Positions 38,848 to 46,363 of a DNA stretch of 64,000 nt are shown piece by piece (the first letter of the stretch is position 1; each line of letters begins with the position of its first letter). The notes under the pieces are model-generated. The model was not told the DNA's origin and searched no databases. It worked only from the letters and a program-made list of their open reading frames with translations. Origin of the DNA: Thermus oshimai DSM 12092 (GTDB lineage Bacteria > Deinococcota > Deinococci > Deinococcales > Thermaceae); assembly GCF_000373145.1 (NCBI RefSeq), contig NZ_KB890602.1, positions 190 through 64,189 of the forward strand, given 5' to 3'. Position numbers and translations under genes: made by a program.

Positions 38848-39092
38848 TCCAGGCCCCAGGCCCGTCGGAACTCTGCAAGCTCCTCTGGGCTAACCTCCGC
38901 GGCTTTCTGGAACTCCTCTAGACGCTCCTCGGTATAGACCTCGTAGCTGAGGAGAAGGGCAGGTTCCAGGACGATTTTGCCCCCCTCCACCCGCAAGAGG
39001 AGGGCATCCCCAGCCTTGAGGCCAAGCTTCTCCCGCACTTCCTTGGGGAGGGTGATCTGGCCCCTTCGGGAGAGGATGAGGGGGGTGGGCAT
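38844..39092 (-). CDS. AbrB-type antitoxin (VapB-like)
   Basis: The 82 residues carry a SpoVT/AbrB DNA-binding fold at the N-terminus (LSRRGQITLPKEVREKLGLKAGD, a swapped-hairpin barrel) and a C-terminal acidic helix (EERLEEFQKAAEVSPEELAE) that would neutralise the PIN toxin. The antitoxin-first order and ATGA overlap are normal for VapBC modules, and the complex probably represses its own promoter. TATCCT sits six bases before the start. Confidence 0.85.
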
Positions 39093-39098
39093 ACTTTC

Positions 39099-39104
39099 AG
39101 GATA
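39099..39104 (-). promoter_or_regulatory. -10 box of the VapBC-type module (leaderless)
   Basis: TATCCT on the minus strand precedes ATG 39092 by six bases. If the antitoxin autoregulates, its operator should lie around this box, but no clear palindrome is visible. Confidence 0.45.
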
Positions 39105-39150
39105 GCAGAAAATCCGTAGGATCGCTGCGCATTCCGGGTCCGGGGGCCTT

Positions 39151-39156
39151 TAGAAT
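39151..39156 (+). promoter_or_regulatory. -10 box of recN
   Basis: TAGAAT ends nine bases before the ATG at 39166; GGGAGG lies in between, so the transcript may be leaderless or have a very short leader. Confidence 0.45.
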
Positions 39157-39165
39157 GGGAGGCGG

Positions 39166-40734
39166 ATGCTCCGCCGCCTCGAGGTGCAAAACCTCGCCGT
39201 CATACGGGAGGCCGCCTTGGACCTCGCCCCCGGCCTCAACGTCCTCACCGGCGAGACCGGGGCGGGGAAGAGCCTCTTCGTGGACGCCCTGGCCCTCCTC
39301 CTTGGGGGAAAGCCCGAAGGGCTCGTAGGGCCTTTCGGGGATAGCCTCCTGGTCACCGCCTTCTTCCAGGGGGAAGGGGAGGAACGGGTCCTCTCCCGCC
39401 GGGTGGGGGCCCGCTCCACCCCCCGCATCGACGGGGAGGTGGTGAGCCTCAGGGAGCTGGCCGAGGAGGCCGAGCGCTGGGCCTCCCTCCACGCCCAGCA
39501 CGCGGCTTTCGCCCTCCTCCGCCCCAAGCGGCAGGAGGAGGCCCTAGACGCCCTCCTGGACCCCGCCCTGAAGGCGGCCTACCGGGAGGCCTACGCCCGC
39601 CACCGGGCCCTTCTGGCGGAGAAGGAGGCCCTGGAAAGGGCTTTAAGGCAGAAGGCGGAGCGGGAGGACCTTCTCCGCTTCCAGCTCAAGGAGATCCGGG
39701 AGGCCAAGCCCGCCCCCGGGGAGGACGAGGCCCTGGAGGGGGAGGCCCGCCGCCTGCGCCACCTGGAGACCTTAAGGGCCCGGGCCGGGCGGGCCTACGC
39801 CCTCCTTACGGAGGAGGGCGGGGCCGACCTCCTGGCTCAGGCGGCGCGGGAGCTCCAGGCCGCGGCCCGGGTGGACGGGGGCCTGGAGCCTCTCCTTCAG
39901 GACCTGGAAGGGGCCCTCAGGGCGGTGCGGGCGGTGGCGGTGGAGCTCGAGGCCTACCTGGAGGGCCTGGAGGCGGACCCCGCGCGCCTCGAGGCCCTGG
40001 AGGCCCGGCTCGCCCTCCTGGAGCGCCTGAAGCGCAAGTACGGCCCCACCCTGGAGGAGGTCCTGGCCCACGCAGAAAGGCTGGAGGAGGAGCTTAGGGG
40101 CCTGGAGGGGGGGGAGGAAAGGCTTAAGGCCCTGGAGGAGGCCCTAGGGGCGGCCTGGGCCGAGGTGCGCTCCAGGGGGGAGGCCCTGGGCCGGGCCCGG
40201 CAGGAGGCGGCGAGGCGGCTGGAGGCGGCCATGGGGGAGGAGCTTGCCGTCTTGGGCCTTGCCCAGGCCCGCTTTCTGGTGGAGCTCATCCCCCTCCCCG
40301 AGCCCGGGCCTTCGGGCCTGGAGGAGGTGGCCTTCCGCTTCTCCGCCAACCCCCACCTGCCCCCAGGGCCCCTCTCGGGGGCCAGCGGCGGGGAGCTCGC
40401 CCGCCTGGCCCTGGCCCTGGCCCTCCTCACGGGGGCCGAGGCCCCCACGGTGGTCCTGGACGAGGTGGACGCGGGGCTTGGGGGGGAGGCCGCCTGGCGG
40501 GTGGCCGAGCGCCTGGCCCGCCTGGCCCAACGCCGCCAGGTCTTGGTGGTGACCCACCTGCCCCAGATCGCCGCCAAGGCGGACCGCCACTTCCGGGTGG
40601 TGAAGGAGGGGGAGGGGGTGCGGGTGGAGCTTCTGGAGGGGGAGGCCAGGGTGCGGGAGCTCGCCCGCCTCCTCTCCGGCCAGTACACGGAGGCCGCCCT
40701 AGCCCACGCCCGCGGCCTTTTGGAGGGAGGATGA
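39166..40734 (+). CDS. recN: DNA repair protein RecN
   Basis: RecN is an SMC-like ATPase acting in double-strand break repair. The 522 residues have Walker A in LTGETGAGKSLFVDAL, a long coiled-coil middle (residues ~140-370, rich in Glu, Ala, Arg and Leu), the ABC signature LSGASGGELARLALALAL and Walker B VVLDEVDAGLGGEAAWRV followed by VLVVTHLPQIAA. Length is close to the family norm of ~550. It overlaps the next gene as ATGA. Confidence 0.95.
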   Translation: MLRRLEVQNLAVIREAALDLAPGLNVLTGETGAGKSLFVDALALLLGGKPEGLVGPFGDSLLVTAFFQGEGEERVLSRRVGARSTPRIDGEVVSLRELAEEAERWASLHAQHAAFALLRPKRQEEALDALLDPALKAAYREAYARHRALLAEKEALERALRQKAEREDLLRFQLKEIREAKPAPGEDEALEGEARRLRHLETLRARAGRAYALLTEEGGADLLAQAARELQAAARVDGGLEPLLQDLEGALRAVRAVAVELEAYLEGLEADPARLEALEARLALLERLKRKYGPTLEEVLAHAERLEEELRGLEGGEERLKALEEALGAAWAEVRSRGEALGRARQEAARRLEAAMGEELAVLGLAQARFLVELIPLPEPGPSGLEEVAFRFSANPHLPPGPLSGASGGELARLALALALLTGAEAPTVVLDEVDAGLGGEAAWRVAERLARLAQRRQVLVVTHLPQIAAKADRHFRVVKEGEGVRVELLEGEARVRELARLLSGQYTEAALAHARGLLEGG

Positions 40735-41582
40735 TCCGCTACGTGGAGTGCCCCCGCGACGCTTGGCAGGGCTTTCGCCGCTTTATCCCCACGGAGGAAA
40801 AGGTGGCCTTCCTGAAGGCCCTCCTGGAGGCCGGCTTCCGCCACCTGGACCTCACGAGCTTCGTCTCCCCCAAGTGGGTCCCCCAGATGGCGGACGCGGA
40901 GGAGGTCTTGGCCGCCCTCCCCCCTCCCCAGGGCCGGACCTACCTGGCCATCGTGGCCAACGAGAAGGGTCTGGAGCGCGCCCTGAGGGCCAAAAACCTC
41001 ACCCACGTGGGCTACCCCCTCTCCCTTTCGGAAACCTTCCAGCGGAGGAACACCAACCGGGGCCTGGAGGAGTCCTGGCCCCTGGTGGAGGCCATGGCGA
41101 AGGCGGTGGAGGGGCGGCTGGGCCTGGTGGTCTACCTCTCCATGGCCTTCGGCAACCCCTACGGGGACCCCTGGGACGTGGGGATGGTGGTGGAGGCCGT
41201 GGCGCGCCTTAGGGCCCTGGGGGTGAGGGAGATCGCCCTGGCGGACACCTACGGGGTGGCGGACGCGGGGCGGATCCGGGAGGTCTTGGGGGCGGTGGTG
41301 GAGCGCTTCGGCCCCGAGGGCATCGGGGCCCACCTCCACGCCCGGCGGGAGGAGGCCTGGGAAAAGGCGGAGGCTGCCCTCGAGGCCGGGGTCTTTTGGC
41401 TGGAAGGGGCCCTGGCGGGGGTGGGGGGGTGCCCCTTCGCCGGGGACGAGCTGGTGGGGAACCTCCCCACGGAGCTCCTCCTGCCCCACCTGGAGGCGCG
41501 GGGCCTTGCCACCGGGGTGGACCTAAGCCGCCTTCCCGCCCTGGCAGGGGAGGCCGCCCGGCTTAGGGCCCTTTACGCCTAG
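40731..41582 (+). CDS. HMG-CoA lyase-like protein
   Basis: The 283-residue TIM barrel begins YVECPRDAWQGFRRFIPTEEK and carries the catalytic pieces of the HMGL family: HLDLTSFVSPKWVPQMADAEEV, YLSMAFGNPYGDPWDV, HLHARREEAWEKAEAALEAG and the Cys loop GVGGCPFAGDELVGNLPTE. HMG-CoA lyase splits HMG-CoA into acetoacetate and acetyl-CoA in leucine breakdown. The R-D-G-type start motif is changed (PRDAW), so a related acyl-CoA lyase is possible. Coupled to recN; its stop shares CTAG with the next gene. Confidence 0.85.
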   Translation: MIRYVECPRDAWQGFRRFIPTEEKVAFLKALLEAGFRHLDLTSFVSPKWVPQMADAEEVLAALPPPQGRTYLAIVANEKGLERALRAKNLTHVGYPLSLSETFQRRNTNRGLEESWPLVEAMAKAVEGRLGLVVYLSMAFGNPYGDPWDVGMVVEAVARLRALGVREIALADTYGVADAGRIREVLGAVVERFGPEGIGAHLHARREEAWEKAEAALEAGVFWLEGALAGVGGCPFAGDELVGNLPTELLLPHLEARGLATGVDLSRLPALAGEAARLRALYA

Positions 41583-41968
41583 GCCGCCCGGCGGTAGAGG
41601 CCGGGGTCTGCGGGGTTGGCCACCGCCTGGACCCGCTTCAGGAGTTCCTCAGGGGGCAGGCTGAGAAGGGCGGTGAGCTCCCCCGGGGCCACCACCGCCT
41701 CGTAGAACTTGCGCGCACCCCCCGCCTCCAAAAGCCGGATGGCCTCCGCTAAGGCCTCCTCCCCCCCGGGGAAGGCGGGGCCGAAGGCGTCCGGTATGAG
41801 GAGGTCTTTCTTCCCGTGGAGGAGGAGGGCGTAGCGGGCCTTGTCCCTCCGGTCCTGCCAGTCGGTGATGAGGTAGACCTTGGTCTCGGGGAGCTTCAGG
41901 CCGCGGAGGGCCTCCTTTAGGGCCTCGAGGGAAAGCCTGGGTGCCGCGCGCAGGCCGATGCGTTCCAT
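41579..41968 (-). CDS. Conserved hypothetical protein
   Basis: The 129-residue soluble protein reads MERIGLRAAPRLSLEALKEA, then VYLITDWQDRRDKARYALLL and DLLIPDAFGPAFPGGEEALAEA. No signal, membrane segment or known catalytic motif is evident and I do not recognise the family. The promoter box TAGGAT (41975-41980, minus) overlaps the stop of the upstream DinB-type gene, giving six bases to the ATG. Confidence 0.65.
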   Translation of the reverse strand: MERIGLRAAPRLSLEALKEALRGLKLPETKVYLITDWQDRRDKARYALLLHGKKDLLIPDAFGPAFPGGEEALAEAIRLLEAGGARKFYEAVVAPGELTALLSLPPEELLKRVQAVANPADPGLYRRAA

Positions 41969-41972
41969 GCCC

Positions 41973-42470
41973 CTATCCTACCCCCAGGAGCTTGCGGGCG
42001 TAGATGATCTGGCCCGCGTGGTGCTGGGCGTGCTCCACCAGGTGGTGGAGGACGTGAACCCTCGGGGCCTCCACCCCTTGGCTCCCCACCCGCACGGGGG
42101 CAGGAAGGTCCTCCTCCTTGAGCCCCCTTAGGGCCTCCAGAATGGCCCCCCAGGCCTCCTTAAAGCGGGCCGCCACCTCCTCTTTGGGCTCCGCCTCGCC
42201 CAAAAGCTCCCACTCCCGCCCCTTCCTCGCCCATTCGGGAAGGGCCAGGGGAAGGGCGTAGGCGGCGAGGCGCAGGGAGCTTCCCGCAATGTGGCGCACC
42301 AGGCCGCCGATGGGGTTCACCCCCTCCTTGGGCCGCCACCAGAAGGCCTCCTCGGGAAGGTCGAAGGCCCACTTCCCCAGATGGGCCTCCACCTCCTTAA
42401 GCCCCTTGACCCAGGCGGACACCGCCGGGGGCAGCCCCGGCTCCAGGGGTTCTAGAAAGGGCGCGGGCAT
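41973..42470 (-). CDS. DinB-family metal-dependent protein
   Basis: The 165 residues form the four-helix DinB fold with a likely metal triad: H60 in GGLVRHIAGSS and the pair in VLHHLVEHAQHHAGQIIYARK. DinB/YfiT proteins are thiol transferases or hydrolases, function mostly unassigned. It diverges from the YkgJ-type gene across 18 bases; TAGAGT on the minus strand (42477-42482) is six bases before its ATG. Confidence 0.85.
   Translation of the reverse strand: MPAPFLEPLEPGLPPAVSAWVKGLKEVEAHLGKWAFDLPEEAFWWRPKEGVNPIGGLVRHIAGSSLRLAAYALPLALPEWARKGREWELLGEAEPKEEVAARFKEAWGAILEALRGLKEEDLPAPVRVGSQGVEAPRVHVLHHLVEHAQHHAGQIIYARKLLGVG
41975..41980 (-). promoter_or_regulatory. -10 box inside the DinB stop region
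   Basis: TAGGAT on the minus strand begins within the last base of the DinB stop codon and lies six bases before ATG 41968, so the hypothetical gene can be transcribed separately. Confidence 0.4.
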
Positions 42471-42475
42471 GCCCT

Positions 42476-42482
42476 TACTCTA
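42476..42482. promoter_or_regulatory. Overlapping divergent -10 boxes
   Basis: TACTCTA contains TACTCT on the plus strand (seven bases before GTG 42489) and TAGAGT on the minus strand (six bases before ATG 42470). Only 18 bases separate the two start codons, so both messages must be leaderless or nearly so. Confidence 0.5.
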
Positions 42483-42488
42483 CTCCTC

Positions 42489-43118
42489 GTGGAGGTCTTT
42501 GAGCGGGAAGCACGGGCCCTGGACGAGGCCATCCGGGACTTCCTCGCCTGGAAGGGGCTTGGGGTGTCCTGCCGGGCAGGGTGCTTCGCCTGCTGCTACG
42601 GCTGGGTGACCGCCTCCCGCCTCGAGGCGGAGGCCCTCCTCCCCCACCTCACCGAGGCCCAGCGGGCGAGGGTGCGGGCGGAAGGGCAGGCGCGGCTTGC
42701 CCTCCTCAAGGAGGCCAAGGACGACCCCCGCTTTCCCGAGCGCTTTTTCCTCCTGAAGCGGCCTTGCCCCCTCCTGGAAGGGGGGCTTTGCGGGGTCTAC
42801 CCCCACCGCCCCCTGGCCTGCCGGGGGGTGCTTACGGACGAGGACCCCGGCTACTGCCAGCCCGGAAACCCCCATCCCGCCCCCAAGGCCCACCACGGCC
42901 CCGGCCACTACCTGAAGGTCCCCCACCGCATGGCCCGCATGGCCATGGAGCGGCTTTGGGAGGAGGAGGGGAGGCGGTACGGCTTCGTGCTCCTGGGGGA
43001 GCTTTCCGGCCTCCTCTACCTTCTGGAAGAGGGCCTTCTCTCTTCCCGGGAGGAAACGGAAGCCCGCCTAGGGGCCCTTGGGGTCCTAGGCGGGCGGTTC
43101 GGGTACCAGATCGTCTAG
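42489..43118 (+). CDS. YkgJ-family cysteine-cluster protein
   Basis: The 209-residue protein has the cysteine cluster CRAGCFACCYG near residues 28-38, then CPLLEGGLCGVYPHRPLACRG and a Cys at GYCQPGNP. These match the zinc or iron-binding YkgJ (UPF0153) family, suspected to bind an Fe-S cluster, with unknown function. The GTG start at 42489 has TACTCT at leaderless spacing. The stop shares CTAG with the DUF3467 gene. Confidence 0.88.
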   Translation: MEVFEREARALDEAIRDFLAWKGLGVSCRAGCFACCYGWVTASRLEAEALLPHLTEAQRARVRAEGQARLALLKEAKDDPRFPERFFLLKRPCPLLEGGLCGVYPHRPLACRGVLTDEDPGYCQPGNPHPAPKAHHGPGHYLKVPHRMARMAMERLWEEEGRRYGFVLLGELSGLLYLLEEGLLSSREETEARLGALGVLGGRFGYQIV

Positions 43119-43381
43119 GCCTGCCCTTCCGCCACGGGTTCGGGGATGGGCCCGAAGGTCTCCTCGTAGCGGGCCACGTTCTCCGCCAGGCTCCTCAGGA
43201 GGGCCTTGGCGTGCTGGGGGCTGGTGATCACCCGGCTCACCACGATGGCCCCGCCCTGGGGCTGGAGGAGGGCGAAGTCCAGGATGAACTCGTTCTTGGT
43301 GTGGGCGATGAGGGCCAGGTTGGTGTACCGGCCCAGGGCCGTGTCCTTGTCTATGTTGATGTCCAGCTTCATCTCCGTCAT
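43115..43381 (-). CDS. DUF3467 protein
   Basis: The 88-residue product starts MTEMKLDINIDKDTALGRYT and shows the DUF3467 pattern YTNLALIAHTKNEFILDFAL, IVVSRVITSPQHAKALLRSL. The family has no defined biochemical role. It ends the ybaB-recR-roadblock unit and overlaps the previous roadblock gene by four bases (ATGA), so its product is probably made with those proteins. Convergent with the YkgJ-type gene. Confidence 0.85.
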   Translation of the reverse strand: MTEMKLDINIDKDTALGRYTNLALIAHTKNEFILDFALLQPQGGAIVVSRVITSPQHAKALLRSLAENVARYEETFGPIPEPVAEGQA

Positions 43382-43722
43382 AGGGCCTCCTCAATCTTGG
43401 GCAGGGCCTTCTTCAGGCCAAGCCGCGCCCGGCCTAGGCTCCTCATCCCGTCCAGGAAGAGGAGCAGGTGGTGGCCGGAAAGGGGCACCAGGAGCAGGGT
43501 GCCCTCGGGGTACTCTACCATGACCTCCTCCACCCCCTCCTGGCCCAGGGCCTGGCCCAAGGCCTTGGCCGTACCCAGCACGGTGGCCGCGCGGGCGGAG
43601 AGGAGGTCCGCCTCCGGGGCCCCCTCCTCTTTGAACTCCTCCACCACGAACCCGTCCTCCGAGAGGAGGGCCACCGCCAGCACCCCCCGGACGGCCTTGA
43701 GCTCCCTTAAGGCTTCCTCCAC
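43378..43722 (-). CDS. Roadblock/LC7-domain protein A
   Basis: The 114 residues form one roadblock/LC7 domain: LRELKAVRGVLAVALLSEDGF, ARAATVLGTAKALGQALG, VMVEYPEGTLLLVPLSGHHL and GLKKALPKIEEAL. Such domains usually bind Ras-like GTPases, such as MglA partners of MglB. A GTG start at 43720-43722 follows an AGGAGG ribosome-binding site. It is the last of three tandem related genes; no GTPase gene is nearby. Confidence 0.82.
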   Translation of the reverse strand: MEEALRELKAVRGVLAVALLSEDGFVVEEFKEEGAPEADLLSARAATVLGTAKALGQALGQEGVEEVMVEYPEGTLLLVPLSGHHLLLFLDGMRSLGRARLGLKKALPKIEEAL

Positions 43723-43732
43723 CCCTAACCTC

Positions 43733-44062
43733 CTATAGTCCCACTAGGCGCAGGGCGATGCGGGAAAGCTCGTTGCCGATGGCCTTGCGGTCCATGCCCC
43801 GCTCGATCACCGCCCCCAGCACGTACCCCCCCACCTTTACCGCCAGGACCTCCTGGTCCTCCGTGGCCAGGGTGAAGCGCCGCACCTCCCCCCCCAGGGC
43901 CTCCGCCAGGGGGGTCATGTGGCGCACCAGGGAGGCCAGCTCCGCGGCCAGCACCTCCGCCGCGGGGGCCCCCCGGCCCAGGGCCTCGATGACCAGCCCG
44001 TCCAGGCCGGTGAGCACCGCCCGCTTCACGCCCAGGGGGGCCAGGCTTTCTAGGTACGCCAT
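43733..44062 (-). CDS. Roadblock/LC7-like protein B
   Basis: The 109-residue product reads MAYLESLAPLGVKRAVLTGLDG, then ELASLVRHMTPLAEALGGEV, VLAVKVGGYVLGAVIERGM. It fits a roadblock/LC7 fold although the match is weaker than for its neighbour. I chose ATG 44060-44062 because it gives a compact domain and overlaps the upstream gene by 13 bases; the frame is open ten residues further up. It is second of the three tandem genes. Confidence 0.72.
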   Translation of the reverse strand: MAYLESLAPLGVKRAVLTGLDGLVIEALGRGAPAAEVLAAELASLVRHMTPLAEALGGEVRRFTLATEDQEVLAVKVGGYVLGAVIERGMDRKAIGNELSRIALRLVGL

Positions 44063-44430
44063 GCCGCCTCCAGGATGCGCTCCGCCGCCCACCCCGTCAT
44101 GAGCCGGGCCTGGCCCAGGTTGGCCTCGGGGGGGAGGAGGAGGAGCAGGAAGAGGTCCCCCGTGTTCACGTTCGGTCCACCCCTGACCATCCTGGCATAG
44201 CCTACCACATGCCCCCCGTGGACCAGGAGCTCCTCCACCCGGGGGCTTCCCAGGCTTTGGGCGTAGGCCCGCCCCGCCTGGCGGAGAAGGGCCGCGTGCT
44301 CGGCGATGGCGGCCTCGAGGTCCACCCGCCGCCGCTTCGCCCCCTCCACCAAAAGCCCGTCCAGGGTGCCCAGGGCCGCCGCCCAGGCCCCCTCCACCCG
44401 GTCCAGCAGGGTTTGGAGAACCTCTTCCAT
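44050..44430 (-). CDS. Roadblock/LC7-like protein C
   Basis: The 126 residues start MEEVLQTLLDRVEGAWAAALG and contain LDGLLVEGAKRRR, HAALLRQAGRAYAQSLGSP, VEELLVHGGHVVGYARMVRGG and a C-terminal helix LMTGWAAERILEAAW. The order of strands and helices fits roadblock/LC7, with a longer loop. The start at 44428-44430 follows the recR stop by 17 bases. A longer frame upstream lies inside recR and is not used. Confidence 0.7.
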   Translation of the reverse strand: MEEVLQTLLDRVEGAWAAALGTLDGLLVEGAKRRRVDLEAAIAEHAALLRQAGRAYAQSLGSPRVEELLVHGGHVVGYARMVRGGPNVNTGDLFLLLLLPPEANLGQARLMTGWAAERILEAAWRT

Positions 44431-44447
44431 CGTTTTTCTGGGGGGGC

Positions 44448-45032
44448 TTAGAGGGGCCTCCGCCCCTCCAGGGCCTTGCCCAGGGTGACCTCGTCCGCGT
44501 ACTCCAGGCTCCCCCCCACGGGGAGGCCGTAGGCGGGTCGGCTCACCCTGACCCCCCGCTTCTTGAGCTCCTCCGCCAGGTAAAGGGCGGTGGCCTCCCC
44601 TTCCACGGTCATGGAGGTGGCCAGGACCACCTCCTCCACCCCCTGAAGCCGCCGGAAAAGCCCCTCCAGGTTCAGGGCCTGGGGGCCGATACCCTCTAGG
44701 GGGTTCAGAGCCCCCCCCAGGACGTGGTAAAGCCCCCGGAACTCCCCGCTCCGCTCCAGGGCGTAGAGGTCGGCCACGGTCTCCACCACGGCGATGGTCC
44801 TCCGGTCGCGGCCTTCGTCCTGGCAGATGGGGCAGAGCGCCCCTTCCGCCAGGTTGCCGCACGCCTGGCAGACCCCCAGGGCCTTAAGCCCCTCCAGGGC
44901 CTCCCTAAGCCCCTCCGCCTCCTCCTTGTGGAAGGCCAGGAAGAGGGCCAGCTTCTGGGCGGTCTTGGGGCCTACCCCGGGCAGGCGGGCCAGGGCGCGG
45001 GAAAGCTTGAGGAGGCTTTCGGGGTAGCGCAT
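44448..45032 (-). CDS. recR: Recombination protein RecR
   Basis: RecR works with RecF/RecO to load RecA on gapped DNA. The 194 residues have the helix-hairpin-helix LARLPGVGPKTAQKLALFL, the four-Cys zinc finger CQACGNLAEGALCPIC, and a Toprim domain (IAVVETVADLYALERSGEF with the pattern up to GIGPQ) then LATSMTVEGEATALYLAEEL. Length is normal. It starts right after the ybaB stop, as in many bacteria. Confidence 0.97.
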   Translation of the reverse strand: MRYPESLLKLSRALARLPGVGPKTAQKLALFLAFHKEEAEGLREALEGLKALGVCQACGNLAEGALCPICQDEGRDRRTIAVVETVADLYALERSGEFRGLYHVLGGALNPLEGIGPQALNLEGLFRRLQGVEEVVLATSMTVEGEATALYLAEELKKRGVRVSRPAYGLPVGGSLEYADEVTLGKALEGRRPL

Positions 45033-45350
45033 CTAGAAAAGCTTGCCCAAGGCCTGGCCCACCCCCCCAAGCTCCCGGGCCATCTCCTTTTCCGAAAGCT
45101 CGTGGGCCTTCTTCTGGGCGTCCTGGATGGCCACCAGGAGGAGGTCTTCCAGGCCTTCCGGGTCCTCGGCGAAGGCCTTCAGGGCCTCGGGCTTGACCCG
45201 CACCCGGAGGATCCGCCCGTGCCCGTTGGCGTCCACCTCTATAAGCCCCTGGGCCGAGCCCGTGACCACCATTCCCTCCAGCTTTTCCTGGATTTCCGCG
45301 GCCTTCTTCTGGGCCTTTTGCGCTTCCTTAAGGAGCTTCTGCAGGTTCAT
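45033..45350 (-). CDS. Nucleoid-associated YbaB/EbfC protein
   Basis: YbaB/EbfC proteins are small dimeric DNA-binding proteins that often co-occur with recR and dnaX. The 105 residues show MNLQKLLKEAQKAQKKAAEI, GSAQGLIEVDANGHGRILRV and EDLLLVAIQDAQKKAHEL. Here dnaX is absent, but ybaB directly abuts recR. The ATG at 45348-45350 has GAGGAGG upstream, so this message has a leader, unlike the hemB mRNA on the other side. Confidence 0.92.
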   Translation of the reverse strand: MNLQKLLKEAQKAQKKAAEIQEKLEGMVVTGSAQGLIEVDANGHGRILRVRVKPEALKAFAEDPEGLEDLLLVAIQDAQKKAHELSEKEMARELGGVGQALGKLF

Positions 45351-45368
45351 GCCTCGCCTCCTCCCGAC

Positions 45369-45376
45369 AGTATAGT
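45369..45376. promoter_or_regulatory. Overlapping divergent -10 boxes (ybaB / hemB)
   Basis: AGTATAGT contains TATACT on the minus strand (45369-45374) for ybaB and TATAGT on the plus strand (45371-45376), six bases before the hemB ATG. hemB is therefore leaderless, while ybaB has a ~12-base leader with GAGGAGG. Confidence 0.6.
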
Positions 45377-45382
45377 GGAGGC

Positions 45383-46363
45383 ATGGAACGGCCGCGCCGC
45401 CTGCGCTCCCCCCTGCTTCGGCCCCTGGTGGCCGAGGTGGAGCTTTCCCCCAGGCACCTCATCCTGCCCCTTTTCGTGAAGGAGGAGGGGGAGAAGGAGC
45501 CCATCCCCTCCATGCCCGGGGTCTTCCGCTACCCCCTGAAGGAGCTATCCCAGGTGGCGGAGGAGGCCCTGAGGGCGGGCCTTGGGGGGGTGATCCTCTT
45601 CGGCGTCCTCCCCGAAAGCGCCAAGGACCCCTTGGGGCGGGGGGCCTACGCGGAGGACGGGGTGGTGCAACGGGCCCTAAGCCTCCTGAAGAAGGCCTTC
45701 CCCGAGCTCCTCCTCATCGCCGACACCTGCCTTTGCGAGTACACGGACCACGGGCACTGCGGGGTGGTGCGCCAAGGTCCCTTGGGGTTTTACGTGGACA
45801 ACGACGCCACCTTAGAGCTCCTCGCCAAAACCGCCCTGGCCCAGGCCCAGGCCGGGGCGGACGTGGTGGCCCCCAGCGCCATGATGGACGGCCAGGTGCG
45901 GGCCATCCGCGAGGCGTTGGACCGGGGGGGATATACCCACGTCCCCATCCTCTCCTACGCGGTGAAGTACGCCTCCGCCTTCTATGGGCCTTTCCGGGAG
46001 GCCGCCGCCAGCGCCCCCCAGTTCGGGGACCGCTCCGGGTACCAGATGGACCCCCGGGCGGGCCTCTGGGACGCCCTGCGGGAGGCCCATCTGGACGACC
46101 TCGAGGGGGCCGACCTCCTCATGGTGAAGCCGGCTTTGCCCTATCTGGACGTGCTCTTCGCCCTTAAGGGCCGCCTGGCCAAGCCCCTTTTCGCCTACCA
46201 GGTCTCCGGGGAGTACGCCATGCTCAAGGCCGCGGCCCTTTCGGGGTACCTGGAGGAGCGCCGGGCCGTTTTGGAAACCCTCTACGCCCTCCGCCGCGCG
46301 GGGGCGCAGGGCATCCTCACCTACTACGCCCTCGAGGCCGCCCGCTGGCTAGGGGAGGGCTAG
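45383..46363 (+). CDS. hemB: Delta-aminolevulinic acid dehydratase
   Basis: HemB condenses two 5-aminolevulinate molecules into porphobilinogen in haem and cobalamin precursor synthesis. The 326 residues include FVKEEGEKEPIPSMPGVFR, the zinc-type cysteine triad in DTCLCEYTDHGHCG, the lysines in YAVKYASAFYGPF and LLMVKPALPYLD (Schiff base), and QVSGEYAMLKAAA. The promoter is immediately upstream, without a ribosome-binding site. The stop shares CTAG with the MFS gene. Confidence 0.96.
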   Translation: MERPRRLRSPLLRPLVAEVELSPRHLILPLFVKEEGEKEPIPSMPGVFRYPLKELSQVAEEALRAGLGGVILFGVLPESAKDPLGRGAYAEDGVVQRALSLLKKAFPELLLIADTCLCEYTDHGHCGVVRQGPLGFYVDNDATLELLAKTALAQAQAGADVVAPSAMMDGQVRAIREALDRGGYTHVPILSYAVKYASAFYGPFREAAASAPQFGDRSGYQMDPRAGLWDALREAHLDDLEGADLLMVKPALPYLDVLFALKGRLAKPLFAYQVSGEYAMLKAAALSGYLEERRAVLETLYALRRAGAQGILTYYALEAARWLGEG

